Positions 7,601 through 16,113 of a stretch of 64,000 nt of DNA are shown one piece after another. The translations under genes were made by a program, and so were the position numbers. The notes under the pieces were generated by a model. It saw only the letters and a list, made by a program, of their open reading frames with translations. It was not told the DNA's origin and did not search any database. The stretch is from NCBI RefSeq assembly GCF_902497745.1, contig NZ_CABVHJ010000018.1, positions 53,078 through 117,077 of the forward strand. The letters are read 5' to 3'. Numbering within the stretch: position 1 is the stretch's first letter; each line of letters begins with the position of its first letter. The stretch comes from Pseudomonas fluorescens (GTDB taxonomy: Bacteria; Pseudomonadota; Gammaproteobacteria; Pseudomonadales; Pseudomonadaceae).

Positions 7601-8583
7601 TGCAGGTGTTCATGCAAGCGACGTGCAGCCTCCTGGCCACTGAGCCATGCGCCCTCGACGCGCCCGGACAGACACCAGTCGCCGCAGGCGTACAGGCCCA
7701 GATCGGCATCGGCCAGCGTGCCCCATTCGTGACCAGTCGCAGGCCGCGCATAGAGCCAGCGGTGGGCGAGGCTGAAGGTCGGCGCAGGCATCGCGCTGTG
7801 CAGCAACTCGGCAAAGGCGCCGTGCAGTTGCTCGATCACCGCCTCCTTGGACAAGTCGATGTGTTGCCGGCTCCACGCGCTGGTGGCATGCAGTACCCAG
7901 GTGTCGAGGGTGTTATCGCGTCCCGGTTTGCTGCGGTTGCGCGCCAGCCAGTCGAGCGGGCTGTCCTGCACGAAGCAACCTTCAATGGGCGTATCCAGCG
8001 GTGTCTCGAAGGCGAGGGCAACGGCCCAGGTCGGCTCCATTTTCACCCCGGCAGCCGCGCCGGCGAGCTTCGGTGCTGCGGCCAGCAAGGCAGTTGCTTG
8101 CGGCGCTGGCGTGGCGATCACGACGTGGCTGAACGGGCCATGTGTAAAGCCCTCGGCGTCCTGCAAATGCCAGTGTTCCTCACCGCGAAACACCTCAGTA
8201 ATCCGGCAGGCAAAATGCACTTCCAGACCATCGAGCAGGCCCCGGGTGATGGCGCTCATGCGCGGCGTGCCGACCCAGCGTGTTTGCTCGTCCGGCGACA
8301 GATTCAGCTGCCCGCCCTGGTACGTGTAGAGCTGTGGCGTCCACTCGGCGACCCAGCCCTGGCTTTGCCAACGCTGCACTTCGGTGACGAAGCGCCGATC
8401 ACGCGCGGTGAAATATTGCGCGCCCATGTCCAGCGAACCGGCGTCGCTGCGCTTGCTCGACATGCGCCCGCCGCTGCCGCGACTCTTGTCGAATAATTGG
8501 ATGGTATGCCCGCTCTCTGTCAGAGCCTGGGCGGCGGAGAGTCCGGCGATGCCGGTGCCGATGATTGCGATAGGTACAGTCAT
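7597..8583 (-). CDS. NAD(P)/FAD-dependent oxidoreductase
   Basis: This 328-residue flavoprotein begins MTVPIAIIGTGIAGLSAAQAL, a clear FAD Rossmann motif, followed by FDKSRGSGGRMSS, the hallmark of the renalase/amine-oxidase-like group. The substrate is unknown. The ATG at 8583 puts the GxGxxG near residue 9; the open frame extends upstream but would run through the promoter. A candidate promoter and PplR1-like box lie directly upstream, so it is probably co-regulated with the photolyase operon. It is translationally coupled to the TIGR02450 gene. Confidence 0.9.
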   Translation of the reverse strand: MTVPIAIIGTGIAGLSAAQALTESGHTIQLFDKSRGSGGRMSSKRSDAGSLDMGAQYFTARDRRFVTEVQRWQSQGWVAEWTPQLYTYQGGQLNLSPDEQTRWVGTPRMSAITRGLLDGLEVHFACRITEVFRGEEHWHLQDAEGFTHGPFSHVVIATPAPQATALLAAAPKLAGAAAGVKMEPTWAVALAFETPLDTPIEGCFVQDSPLDWLARNRSKPGRDNTLDTWVLHATSAWSRQHIDLSKEAVIEQLHGAFAELLHSAMPAPTFSLAHRWLYARPATGHEWGTLADADLGLYACGDWCLSGRVEGAWLSGQEAARRLHEHLQ

Positions 8584-8603
8584 AGGGGCCTCGTTTACCT
8601 TTC

Positions 8604-8654
8604 TGTACAGACTACGCCGTGGATGAAACCTGTACAATTTTGTTTTTTGGTATA
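8604..8654 (-). promoter_or_regulatory. Candidate promoter with PplR1-like box upstream of the FAD oxidoreductase
   Basis: TGTACA at 8631-8636 is followed after 12 bases by GGTATA (8649-8654), one mismatch from the PplR1 consensus. A lone TGTACA lies at 8604-8609. On the minus strand TTGTAC (8637-8632) and TAGTCT (8614-8609) with a 17-base spacer form a candidate promoter, so the box overlaps the -35 as it does at the phrB operon. Confidence 0.6.
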
Positions 8655-8780
8655 ACTTCTAGCGTTCTCGTTCTGACAGCTTGGCCTATTGTTAAACAAT
8701 AGAGCCTGCCCGATAGAAAAGATCCCTGCTTATAAAAATAGACTAGTGATCCGGGTTAAACGCCACGCGAGGAAGATGTC

Positions 8781-9683
8781 ATGCACATATTGCTGACCGG
8801 CGGTACTGGTCTGATAGGAAGTCAACTTTGCCGACACTGGTCAGAGCAGGGGCATCGCCTGTCAGTGTGGAGCCGTAAACCGGATAAGGTCGCCAAAATC
8901 TGTGGTGCGCAGGTACGTGGCATTGCACGTCTGGAAGACCTTGGCGAAGAGCCTGTGGACGTGATCGTCAATCTGGCTGGCGCGCCGATTGCCGATCGGC
9001 CATGGACCCATCGCCGCAAAGCGTTGCTGTGGAGCAGTCGCATCAAGCTCACGGAAACCCTGCTGGCCTGGCTCGAAACCCGCGCACAGAAACCCGCGCT
9101 GCTGATCTCCGGTTCGGCGATCGGTTGGTACGGCGATGGCGGTGAACGCGAGTTGACGGAAGAGTCGCCACCGGTGATCGATGACTTCGCCAGTCAGTTG
9201 TGCATCGCCTGGGAGGAAACCGCACTGCGTGCCGAGGCGCTGGGTATCCGCGTGGTGCTGGTGCGAACCGGTCTGGTGCTGGCGGCCGAGGGCGGCTTTT
9301 TGTCACGATTGCTGTTGCCATTCAAACTGGGGCTGGGCGGGCCTTTGGGCAATGGTCGGCAATGGATGCCGTGGATTCATATCGATGATCAAATCGCCCT
9401 GATTGATTTTCTTCTGCACCGGGATCAGGCCAGTGGTCCTTATAATGCCTGCGCGCCGCAACCGGTGCGCAATCGCGAATTTGCCAAGACGCTGGGCAGC
9501 GTGTTGCACCGCCCGGCGTTCATGCCGATGCCGACCCTGGCGCTGAAGGTCGGCCTCGGCGAGATGTCTTTGTTATTGCTCGGTGGCCAGAAGGCCGTGC
9601 CGGCACGCTTGCTGGAAGCGGGTTTCACTTTCCAGTTCACGGATTTACGCGCGGCCCTGGATGATCTCTCCAGCCGCCTCTGA
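8781..9683 (+). CDS. TIGR01777 family NAD-dependent epimerase-like protein
   Basis: The 300-residue product is an extended SDR of the TIGR01777/SDR39U1 family: TGGTGLIG at 6-13 and a C-terminal DUF1731 region ending near LLEAGFTFQFTDLRAALDDL. The substrate is unknown. It is transcribed divergently from the FAD oxidoreductase and shares its roughly 200-base control region. Its stop is only 14 bases before hemH, so the two are probably co-transcribed; a link to heme supply is possible but unproven. Confidence 0.92.
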   Translation: MHILLTGGTGLIGSQLCRHWSEQGHRLSVWSRKPDKVAKICGAQVRGIARLEDLGEEPVDVIVNLAGAPIADRPWTHRRKALLWSSRIKLTETLLAWLETRAQKPALLISGSAIGWYGDGGERELTEESPPVIDDFASQLCIAWEETALRAEALGIRVVLVRTGLVLAAEGGFLSRLLLPFKLGLGGPLGNGRQWMPWIHIDDQIALIDFLLHRDQASGPYNACAPQPVRNREFAKTLGSVLHRPAFMPMPTLALKVGLGEMSLLLLGGQKAVPARLLEAGFTFQFTDLRAALDDLSSRL

Positions 9684-9696
9684 AATAGGACGTTGC

Positions 9697-10722
9697 ATGA
9701 CCGATCACGCCTTGCTTCTGGTCAACCTGGGTTCCCCGGCTTCCACCTCGGTGGCCGATGTGCGCAGCTATCTCAATCAATTCCTGATGGACCCGTACGT
9801 GATCGACCTGCCGTGGCCGGTGCGGCGTCTGCTGGTGTCGCTGATCCTGATCAAACGCCCCGAGCAATCGGCCCACGCCTACGCCTCGATCTGGTGGGAG
9901 GAGGGTTCGCCGCTGGTAGTGCTCAGCCGTCGCTTGCAGCAGCAAATGACCCGGCAATGGACGCATGGCCCGGTAGAACTGGCGATGCGTTACGGCGAGC
10001 CGTCGATTGAAACCTGTTTGCTGAAGCTGGTCGCGGCAGGGCACAAGCGCATCACGCTGGCGCCGCTGTATCCACAGTTCGCCGACAGCACCACGACCAC
10101 GGTGATCGAAGAAGCCAAGCGGGTGATCCGCGAAAAGAAACTCGACGTACAACTGTCGGTGCTGCAGCCGTTCTACGATCAGCCGGAATATCTGGATGCG
10201 CTGATTGAAAGCGCCAGGCCGCATCTGCAACAGGACTACGATCATTTGCTGCTGAGTTTCCACGGTTTGCCCGAGCGGCATCTGACCAAACTCGATCCGA
10301 CTGGCAATCATTGCTTCAAGAATGAAGACTGCTGCAAGAACGCCTCGCCTGCGGTATTGGCGACCTGTTATCGCGCGCAATGCCTGCGTACTGCGGCTTT
10401 GTTTGCTGAGCGCATGGGCCTGCCGGATGGCAAATGGTCGGTGTCGTTTCAGTCGCGTCTGGGCCGGGCCAAGTGGATCGAACCCTACACTGAGGCGCGG
10501 CTGGATGAACTGGCGAAAAGCGGCGTGAAGAAAATTCTGGTGATGTGCCCGGCATTTGTCGCCGACTGCATCGAGACGCTGGAAGAGATTGGTGATCGCG
10601 GCAAGGAACAGTTCCGCGAAGCGGGGGGCGAGGAGTTGGTGCTGGTGCCGTGTCTGAACGACGACCCGCAATGGGCCAAGGCCTTGGCGACCCTCTGCGA
10701 AAGAGCACCGCTGGCCCTGTGA
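9697..10722 (+). CDS. hemH: Ferrochelatase
   Basis: Ferrochelatase inserts Fe2+ into protoporphyrin IX, the last step of protoheme synthesis. The product has 341 residues, the usual bacterial length. The N-terminal NLGSPAST motif and the metal-site segment SFHGLPERH with H189 are present, followed by VSFQSRLGRAKWIEPYT. The start chosen is the ATG at 9697 after AGGA; an open frame extends further upstream inside the preceding gene but has no family similarity. It follows the TIGR01777 gene closely and ends at a REP-type repeat. Confidence 0.97.
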   Translation: MTDHALLLVNLGSPASTSVADVRSYLNQFLMDPYVIDLPWPVRRLLVSLILIKRPEQSAHAYASIWWEEGSPLVVLSRRLQQQMTRQWTHGPVELAMRYGEPSIETCLLKLVAAGHKRITLAPLYPQFADSTTTTVIEEAKRVIREKKLDVQLSVLQPFYDQPEYLDALIESARPHLQQDYDHLLLSFHGLPERHLTKLDPTGNHCFKNEDCCKNASPAVLATCYRAQCLRTAALFAERMGLPDGKWSVSFQSRLGRAKWIEPYTEARLDELAKSGVKKILVMCPAFVADCIETLEEIGDRGKEQFREAGGEELVLVPCLNDDPQWAKALATLCERAPLAL

Positions 10723-10723
10723 T

Positions 10724-10825
10724 GATCGTTCCCACGCTCCGCGTGGGAATGCAGCCCGTGACGCTCCGCGTCACTGGACGCAGAGCGTCCCTAGAGGCAT
10801 TCCCACGCAGAGCGTGGGAACGATC
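10724..10825. repeat. Inverted repeat element, GATCGTTCCCACGC family
   Basis: GATCGTTCCCACGC...GCGTGGGAAT opens the element and its reverse complement closes it, with an inner pair of ACGCTCCGCGT-like arms. A second copy occurs at 24864-24969. It separates the convergent hemH and uraA genes and could act as a bidirectional transcription or mRNA end. Confidence 0.88.
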
Positions 10826-10838
10826 AGATCTTGAAGCC

Positions 10839-12113
10839 TTAGATCAGCGGCTCATCTGCCTTCTTGTTCTTCCAGCCATCATTGCCCGGCAGAATCAGGT
10901 TCAGCGCAATCGCCACCACCGCGCACAGCGCGATGCCTTTGAGGCCGAAGTCGTCAGGACCGGTACCGGTGCCGACCAGCACACCGCCGATACCAAACAC
11001 CAACGTCACCGAAACAATCACCAGATTGCGCGCCTCGCCCAGATCGATCTTGTGACGGATCAGGGTGTTCATGCCCACCGCCGCGATCGAACCGAACAGC
11101 AGGCACAGAATCCCGCCCATCACCGGCACCGGAATGCTCTGCAGCAGCGCGCCGAACTTGCCGATGAACGCCAGGCTGATGGCGAAGATCGCCGCCCAAG
11201 TCATGATTTTCGGGTTGTAGTTCTTGGTCAGCATCACCGCGCCCGTCACTTCGGCGTAGGTGGTGTTGGGCGGACCGCCGAACAAACCGGCTGCGGTGGT
11301 GGCAATACCGTCACCGAGCAGGGTGCGATGCAGGCCCGGCTTCTTCAGGTAATCGCGACCGGTCACGCTGCCGACGGCAATCACGCCACCGATGTGCTCA
11401 ATCGCCGGGGCCAATGCCACCGGAACGATGAACAGGATCGCCTGCCAATTGAACTCCGGCGCGGTGAAATGCGGAATCGCAAACCATGGCGCTGCGGCAA
11501 TCTTCGCCGTGTCGACCACGCCGAAGTAGAACGCCATAGCAAAACCGACCAGCACCCCGGAAATGATCGGCACCAGGCGGAAGATGCCTTTACCGAACAC
11601 CGCCACGATCAACGTGGTCAGCAATGCCGGCATCGAGATCATCATCGCGGTCTGGTAGTGGATCAGTTCAGAACCGTCGCCCGCCTTGCCCATCGCCATG
11701 TTCGCGGCAATCGGTGCCATGGCCAGGCCGATGGAAATGATCACCGGACCAATCACCACCGGTGGCAGCAGACGGTCGATAAAGCCCGTGCCTTTGATCT
11801 TCACGGCAAGGCCGAGGAAGGTGTAGACGAAACCGGCTGCCATCACTCCGCCCATGGTCGCGGCGAGACCGAACTGGCCCTTGGCGAGAATGATCGGGGT
11901 GATGAAAGCGAAGCTCGACGCCAGAAACACCGGCACCTGACGCCCGGTGACGATCTGGAACAGAATCGTTCCCAGACCTGCGGTAAACAGTGCCACGTTC
12001 GGGTCCAGGCCCGTGATCAGCGGCATCAGCACCAAAGCGCCGAAAGCCACGAACAGCATCTGGGCGCCGGACAGCACCGTACGCCAGAGCGGATCGTTGA
12101 ACTCTTGCTGCAT
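10839..12113 (-). CDS. uraA: Uracil permease (NCS2 family)
   Basis: A 424-residue, highly hydrophobic protein with about 14 membrane segments, in keeping with uracil:H+ symport of the NAT/NCS2 family. The segment GLFGGPPNTTYAEVTGAV is the family signature in the transport core. The ATG at 12113 (MQQEFNDPLW) was chosen; a GTG two codons upstream overlaps the upp stop but is too close to the GGA-type ribosome site. It follows upp directly, so uptake and salvage of uracil are encoded together. Confidence 0.95.
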   Translation of the reverse strand: MQQEFNDPLWRTVLSGAQMLFVAFGALVLMPLITGLDPNVALFTAGLGTILFQIVTGRQVPVFLASSFAFITPIILAKGQFGLAATMGGVMAAGFVYTFLGLAVKIKGTGFIDRLLPPVVIGPVIISIGLAMAPIAANMAMGKAGDGSELIHYQTAMMISMPALLTTLIVAVFGKGIFRLVPIISGVLVGFAMAFYFGVVDTAKIAAAPWFAIPHFTAPEFNWQAILFIVPVALAPAIEHIGGVIAVGSVTGRDYLKKPGLHRTLLGDGIATTAAGLFGGPPNTTYAEVTGAVMLTKNYNPKIMTWAAIFAISLAFIGKFGALLQSIPVPVMGGILCLLFGSIAAVGMNTLIRHKIDLGEARNLVIVSVTLVFGIGGVLVGTGTGPDDFGLKGIALCAVVAIALNLILPGNDGWKNKKADEPLI

Positions 12114-12115
12114 GG

Positions 12116-12754
12116 TCACGCGTCCTTCTGCTTGGTGCCGAAGATCTTGTCACCGGCGTCGCCAAGCCCTGGGATGATGTAACCGTGCTCGTTCAAGCGC
12201 TCATCGATGGACGCGGTGTAGATGGTCACGTCCGGGTGAGCTTTTTCTACTGCAGCAATGCCTTCCGGCGCGGCCACCAGGACCATGGCGCGGATGTCTT
12301 TGCAGCCGGCTTTCTTTAACAGGTCAATGGTCGCAACCATCGAGCTGCCGGTGGCGAGCATCGGGTCGATGATCATCGCCAACCGTTCGTCGATTTCCGG
12401 AACCAGTTTTTCCAGATAAGTGTGCGCTTGCAGGGTTTCTTCGTTGCGGGCGACACCCACAGCGGAGACTTTGGCACCCGGGATCAGGCTCAGCACGCCT
12501 TCAAGCATGCCGATGCCGGCGCGCAGAATCGGTACGACAGTGATCTTCTTGCCGGCGATTTTCTCGACCGACACGGTGCCGCACCAGCCCGCAATATCGT
12601 AGGACTCCAGCGGCAGATCTTTTGTAGCTTCATAGGTCAACAGGGCGCCGACTTCCTGAGCGAGCTCACGGAAGTTCTTGGTGCTGATATCGGCGCGGCG
12701 CATCAGGCCGAGTTTATGACGGATCAGCGGATGGCGGATCTCGAGGATGGGCAT
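12116..12754 (-). CDS. upp: Uracil phosphoribosyltransferase
   Basis: Converts uracil and PRPP to UMP. The 212-residue length is standard. The PRPP-binding loop IIDPMLATGSS lies at 128-138, and the uracil-binding C-terminal region YIIPGLGDAGDKIFGT is intact. It is first in a upp-uraA unit and divergent from hpt, so pyrimidine and purine salvage share a control region of about 160 bases containing a 16-bp palindrome. Confidence 0.98.
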   Translation of the reverse strand: MPILEIRHPLIRHKLGLMRRADISTKNFRELAQEVGALLTYEATKDLPLESYDIAGWCGTVSVEKIAGKKITVVPILRAGIGMLEGVLSLIPGAKVSAVGVARNEETLQAHTYLEKLVPEIDERLAMIIDPMLATGSSMVATIDLLKKAGCKDIRAMVLVAAPEGIAAVEKAHPDVTIYTASIDERLNEHGYIIPGLGDAGDKIFGTKQKDA

Positions 12755-12810
12755 GGAAAAACTCCGGCGGCGGGCAAAAAAACCGGCCTAGATTAATCTA
12801 TCCGAGGGTG

Positions 12811-12826
12811 ATGTCCTATAGGACAT
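12811..12826. promoter_or_regulatory. 16-bp perfect palindrome between upp and hpt
   Basis: ATGTCCTATAGGACAT is a perfect palindrome in the divergent control region of upp and hpt. A second palindrome, AGATTAATCT, lies at 12790-12799. They are plausible operator sites; no known regulator is assigned. Confidence 0.45.
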
Positions 12827-12917
12827 TCTGTACGTTAGTCCATAAAGGCTTGATTCGGCCTCGATGGATGCGTACCTTTGCCCGCTTTTCCAATTCCGCC
12901 AACCCCTGGAGAGCGCC

Positions 12918-13475
12918 ATGTCCGCTGATCTCGAGCATATCCGTCAAATCATGCGAGAGGCTGACTGCCTGTACACCGAATCTGAAGTCGAGGCCGCCAT
13001 TGCCCGCGTCGGTGCACAAATCAACGAACAACTGGCCGACAGCAACCCGGTAGTGTTCTGCGTGATGAACGGCGGGCTGATTTTCTCCGGCAAACTGCTG
13101 ACGCATCTGCAATTCCCGCTGGAAGCCTCCTACCTGCACGCGACCCGTTATCGCAACGAAACCAGCGGCGGCGACCTGTTCTGGAAAGCCAAGCCGGAAG
13201 TCTCGTTCATCGACCGCGACGTGCTGATCATCGACGACATCCTCGATGAAGGTCACACCCTCGGCGCGATCATCGACTTCTGCAAACACGCCGGCGCGCG
13301 CAAAGTGCACACCGCCGTACTGATCGACAAGGATCACGACCGCAAAGCGCGTCCTGACCTGAAAGCCGATTTCGTCGGCCTGCCGTGCATCGACCGTTAC
13401 ATCTTCGGTTATGGCATGGACTACAAAGGCTACTGGCGCAACGCCAACGGGATCTTTGCCGTTAAAGGCATGTAA
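12918..13475 (+). CDS. hpt: Hypoxanthine-guanine phosphoribosyltransferase
   Basis: Salvages hypoxanthine and guanine with PRPP to IMP and GMP. The product has 185 residues with the PRPP motif VLIIDDILDEGHT at 102-114 and the acceptor-binding region near the C-terminus (DFVGLPCIDRYIFGYGMDYKG). GGAG seven bases before the ATG at 12918 supports this start; an upstream ATG in the same frame lies in the promoter region. It is divergent from upp-uraA and ends at a REP pair. Confidence 0.96.
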   Translation: MSADLEHIRQIMREADCLYTESEVEAAIARVGAQINEQLADSNPVVFCVMNGGLIFSGKLLTHLQFPLEASYLHATRYRNETSGGDLFWKAKPEVSFIDRDVLIIDDILDEGHTLGAIIDFCKHAGARKVHTAVLIDKDHDRKARPDLKADFVGLPCIDRYIFGYGMDYKGYWRNANGIFAVKGM

Positions 13476-13480
13476 GCGAG

Positions 13481-13562
13481 ATCAAAAGATCGCAGCCTTC
13501 GGCAGCTCCTACATGGGATTGATGTACACCCTGTAGGAGCTGCGGAACGCTGCGATCTTTTG
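13481..13562. repeat. REP pair, GTAGGAGCTGCCGAAGGCTGCGATC family
   Basis: Inverted copies of the second REP family flank a spacer of about 20 bases, just after hpt. One arm carries a small change (GCGGAACGCTG). Confidence 0.9.
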
Positions 13563-13610
13563 CTTTTAATCCCATGCTAGAGTGCTCGGCCCCGCCCTCC
13601 GGAGCCTGTC

Positions 13611-14090
13611 ATGCGCCTCTTGATCCGTAGCCTCGCCGCGCTTTTACTGATCCTCAGCCTGCCGCTGTCCGCCGCGCCGATGCACAGTCAATTCCTGCCG
13701 CCGGACGATCTGACCGTGCGGGATGTCGAACCCGAGCAGCAGCAACTCATGCAGGTCACTGACTATGCCGTGGTTGTCGGCGCGCAACGCCAGTCCAATC
13801 AACAGCCGATTCCGGTGACGTCACCTCTGATGATTCGCCTCAAGGGCAAATCCCTGAACAAGGGCGCAACCATCACCCAAGTGCTGGTCAATTTTGACGG
13901 CGAAAGCAAAAGCCTGAAAAAGCCGATCTACGACGACAAGAGCAAAACCCTGACGTTGTTTTATCCACAGGCCCAATACCGCGTGATCATCGATCTGCTG
14001 CGCAATGACACCGTATATGTGCAGTTCCTCAGTTACGCCAACGGCCATATCTGGGCCGATTTGCACACCGGGGCGGTGCGATCGCGTTGA
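13611..14090 (+). CDS. Hypothetical exported protein
   Basis: A 159-residue protein with a clear Sec signal peptide (MRLLIRSLAALLLILSLPLSAAP, cleavage probably near 22) and a soluble mature part without a domain I recognise. The mature part is rich in Gln and Lys and predicted mostly beta. Its position after hpt and before the PA4642-type gene is conserved in related Pseudomonas. No function is proposed. Confidence 0.8.
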   Translation: MRLLIRSLAALLLILSLPLSAAPMHSQFLPPDDLTVRDVEPEQQQLMQVTDYAVVVGAQRQSNQQPIPVTSPLMIRLKGKSLNKGATITQVLVNFDGESKSLKKPIYDDKSKTLTLFYPQAQYRVIIDLLRNDTVYVQFLSYANGHIWADLHTGAVRSR

Positions 14091-14153
14091 GCCGGGCGGC
14101 CGGGCAGGGGTAAACTGCCCGCCCCGTGTAATGTCTGCGAGCTGGAGTCGGCA

Positions 14154-14441
14154 ATGCGTAAAGATAAGAAACAAGTGATTGGTGACGAGATCGGCGATGA
14201 GCAGATCAAGCTGTTCCTCGATTTTGAGCCGGTCGACGCCACTTCGCCGTCGCTGCACAAACTGATCAAGGCCTACCGTGGTCTGCGCATCGACGACTTC
14301 GAGCGCTTTCTGGGCTTCTTCGTCGCGGCCGGTTATGACGTTGATGGCAAGGACGAGCAGGGCAAGACCTTTGTTGACCTGATCGCCGATCAGCGCAACG
14401 CGCCGGAATACATCGAACTGATCGAAAAGTCTCGCGGTTAA
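14154..14441 (+). CDS. PA4642 family protein
   Basis: This 95-residue acidic protein (MRKDKKQVIGDEIGDEQIKLFLDFEPVD...) matches the small Pseudomonas PA4642 family, which lies near mqo in P. aeruginosa as it does here. The C-terminal half (FVDLIADQRNAPEYIELIEKSR) looks helical. No signal peptide or membrane segment is present, so it is probably cytoplasmic. Function unknown. Confidence 0.88.
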   Translation: MRKDKKQVIGDEIGDEQIKLFLDFEPVDATSPSLHKLIKAYRGLRIDDFERFLGFFVAAGYDVDGKDEQGKTFVDLIADQRNAPEYIELIEKSRG

Positions 14442-14453
14442 GGGCAAAAGACA

Positions 14454-14553
14454 AGATCAAAAGATCGTCCGATCGCGGCCCGAGCCTTCGGCAGCTCCTA
14501 CATGGGATTTATGTTGGCCCTGTAGGAGCTGCCGAAGGCTGCGATCTTTTGAT
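14454..14553. repeat. REP pair, GTAGGAGCTGCCGAAGG family
   Basis: Inverted copies face each other; the left copy has a short insertion (GTCCGATCGCGGCCCGA) in its arm. It sits between the PA4642-type gene and the mqo terminator. Confidence 0.88.
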
Positions 14554-14565
14554 TCTGGCGTCCAT

Positions 14566-14592
14566 AAAAAACGCCCCGATTGGGGCGTTTTT
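14566..14592. terminator. Bidirectional intrinsic terminator
   Basis: ACGCCCC (14571-14577) pairs with GGGGCGT (14582-14588) across GATT, with A-rich sequence on one side and T-rich on the other. It can end both the PA4642-type transcript and mqo. Confidence 0.85.
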
Positions 14593-14604
14593 TATGCGGC
14601 TTGA

Positions 14605-16113
14605 TCAAGCGTAGCTTGGTGTCTCGCTGCTTTCTTCAACCAGTTCCAGCGCGATGTTGTTCTGCGTGTTGATCTTGCGATACAGCGCAGCATCGGTTTC
14701 CAGGACCTTTTCACGGGCCGGGAAGATTTCCGCCAGTTTGCCAGCCCACTCACCCTTGGCCTTGGCCGGGAAGCACTTCTCGATCAGTTCCAGCATGATC
14801 GAAACGGTCACCGATGCACCCGGCGAAGCACCGAGCAAGGCGGCGAGGGAACCGTCCTTGGCCGACACCAGTTCGGTGCCGAACTGCAGAATGCCGCCCT
14901 TTTTCGGATCTTTCTTGATGATCTGCACCCGTTGGCCGGCCACTTCCAGGCGCCAGTCTTCGGCTTTCGCCTCCGGGTAGAAACGGCGCAGGGATTCCAG
15001 ACGCTGCTCCATCGATTGCATCACTTCGCTGACCAGGTACTTGGTCAGGTCCATGTTGTTTTTCGCCACGGCCAGCATCGGCCCGATGTTGCCGGCGCGA
15101 ACCGACAGCGGCAGGTCCATGAAGGAGCCGTGCTTGAGGAACTTGGTGGTGAAACCGGCGTATGGCCCGAACAGCAGGGATTTCTTGCCGTCGACCACGC
15201 GGGTGTCCAGGTGCGGCACCGACATCGGTGGCGAACCCACTGCTGCCTGGCTGTAGACCTTGGCCTGGTGGTGCTTGACCACTTCCGGGTTGTCGCAACG
15301 CAGCCACTGGCCGCTGATCGGGAAGCCACCGAAGCCTTTGCTTTCTTCGATGCCGGAGGCTTGCAGCAACGGCAGCGCCGCGCCGCCCGCGCCGAGGAAG
15401 ACGAACTTGGCGTCGACTTCGCGGGTGTTGCCGTTGTTGACGTCCTTGATGCTGACGGTCCAGCCGGCGCCGTTACGCTTGAGGCCGGTGACGCGCTTGC
15501 AGTATTTGACTTGAGTGTCCGGGGCGCTGGTCAGGTGCTTGAGCAACTGATTGGTCAGGGCGCCGAAGTTGACGTCGGTGCCGTTCATCACGCGAGTGGC
15601 AGCGAGGACTTCGTCCGGCGAGCGGCCCGGCATCATCAGCGGCATCCACTCGGCCATCTTGGCCTTGTCTTCGGTGTACTCCATGTCGGAGAAAGCGTGG
15701 TGCTTGCTCAACACATCGAAGCGCGATTTGAGGAAAGACACGCCGCTGTTGCCCTGAACGAAACTCAGGTGCGGCACCGGGCTGATAAAGGATTTGCACG
15801 AGCCGAAGGTGCCTTTCTTGGTCAGGTACGACCAGAACTGCTTCGACACCTCGAACTGGGTATTGATGTGCACGGCTTTCTTGATGTCGACGGTGCCATC
15901 AGCGGCTTGCGGCGTGTAGTTCAGCTCGCACAGACCGGCGTGGCCGGTACCGGCGTTGTTCCATGGGTTGGAACTCTCTGCAGCACCGGAATCCATCAGC
16001 TCGACGACTTCCAGCTTGATCGCGGGGTCGAGCTCTTTGAGCAGTACGGCCAGGGTGGCACTCATGATGCCCGCCCCAACCAGAACTACGTCGACTGCTT
16101 CGTTATGCGCCAT
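14605..16113 (-). CDS. mqo: Malate:quinone oxidoreductase
   Basis: Membrane-associated FAD enzyme that oxidises malate to oxaloacetate and passes electrons to quinone, replacing or supplementing malate dehydrogenase. The 502-residue length and the N-terminal FAD motif VLVGAGIMSATLA at about 10-22 are typical, as is NPWNNAGTGHAGLCELNYTP. It has a bidirectional terminator at its end and a long upstream region of about 700 bases without another gene, so it is probably transcribed alone. Confidence 0.97.
   Translation of the reverse strand: MAHNEAVDVVLVGAGIMSATLAVLLKELDPAIKLEVVELMDSGAAESSNPWNNAGTGHAGLCELNYTPQAADGTVDIKKAVHINTQFEVSKQFWSYLTKKGTFGSCKSFISPVPHLSFVQGNSGVSFLKSRFDVLSKHHAFSDMEYTEDKAKMAEWMPLMMPGRSPDEVLAATRVMNGTDVNFGALTNQLLKHLTSAPDTQVKYCKRVTGLKRNGAGWTVSIKDVNNGNTREVDAKFVFLGAGGAALPLLQASGIEESKGFGGFPISGQWLRCDNPEVVKHHQAKVYSQAAVGSPPMSVPHLDTRVVDGKKSLLFGPYAGFTTKFLKHGSFMDLPLSVRAGNIGPMLAVAKNNMDLTKYLVSEVMQSMEQRLESLRRFYPEAKAEDWRLEVAGQRVQIIKKDPKKGGILQFGTELVSAKDGSLAALLGASPGASVTVSIMLELIEKCFPAKAKGEWAGKLAEIFPAREKVLETDAALYRKINTQNNIALELVEESSETPSYA

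Noticed and set aside
13520..13540. TGTACA inside the repeat after hpt as a possible PplR1-type half-site
   Set aside because: No partner hexamer occurs at 12-base spacing, and it lies in the spacer of a REP pair downstream of a gene.
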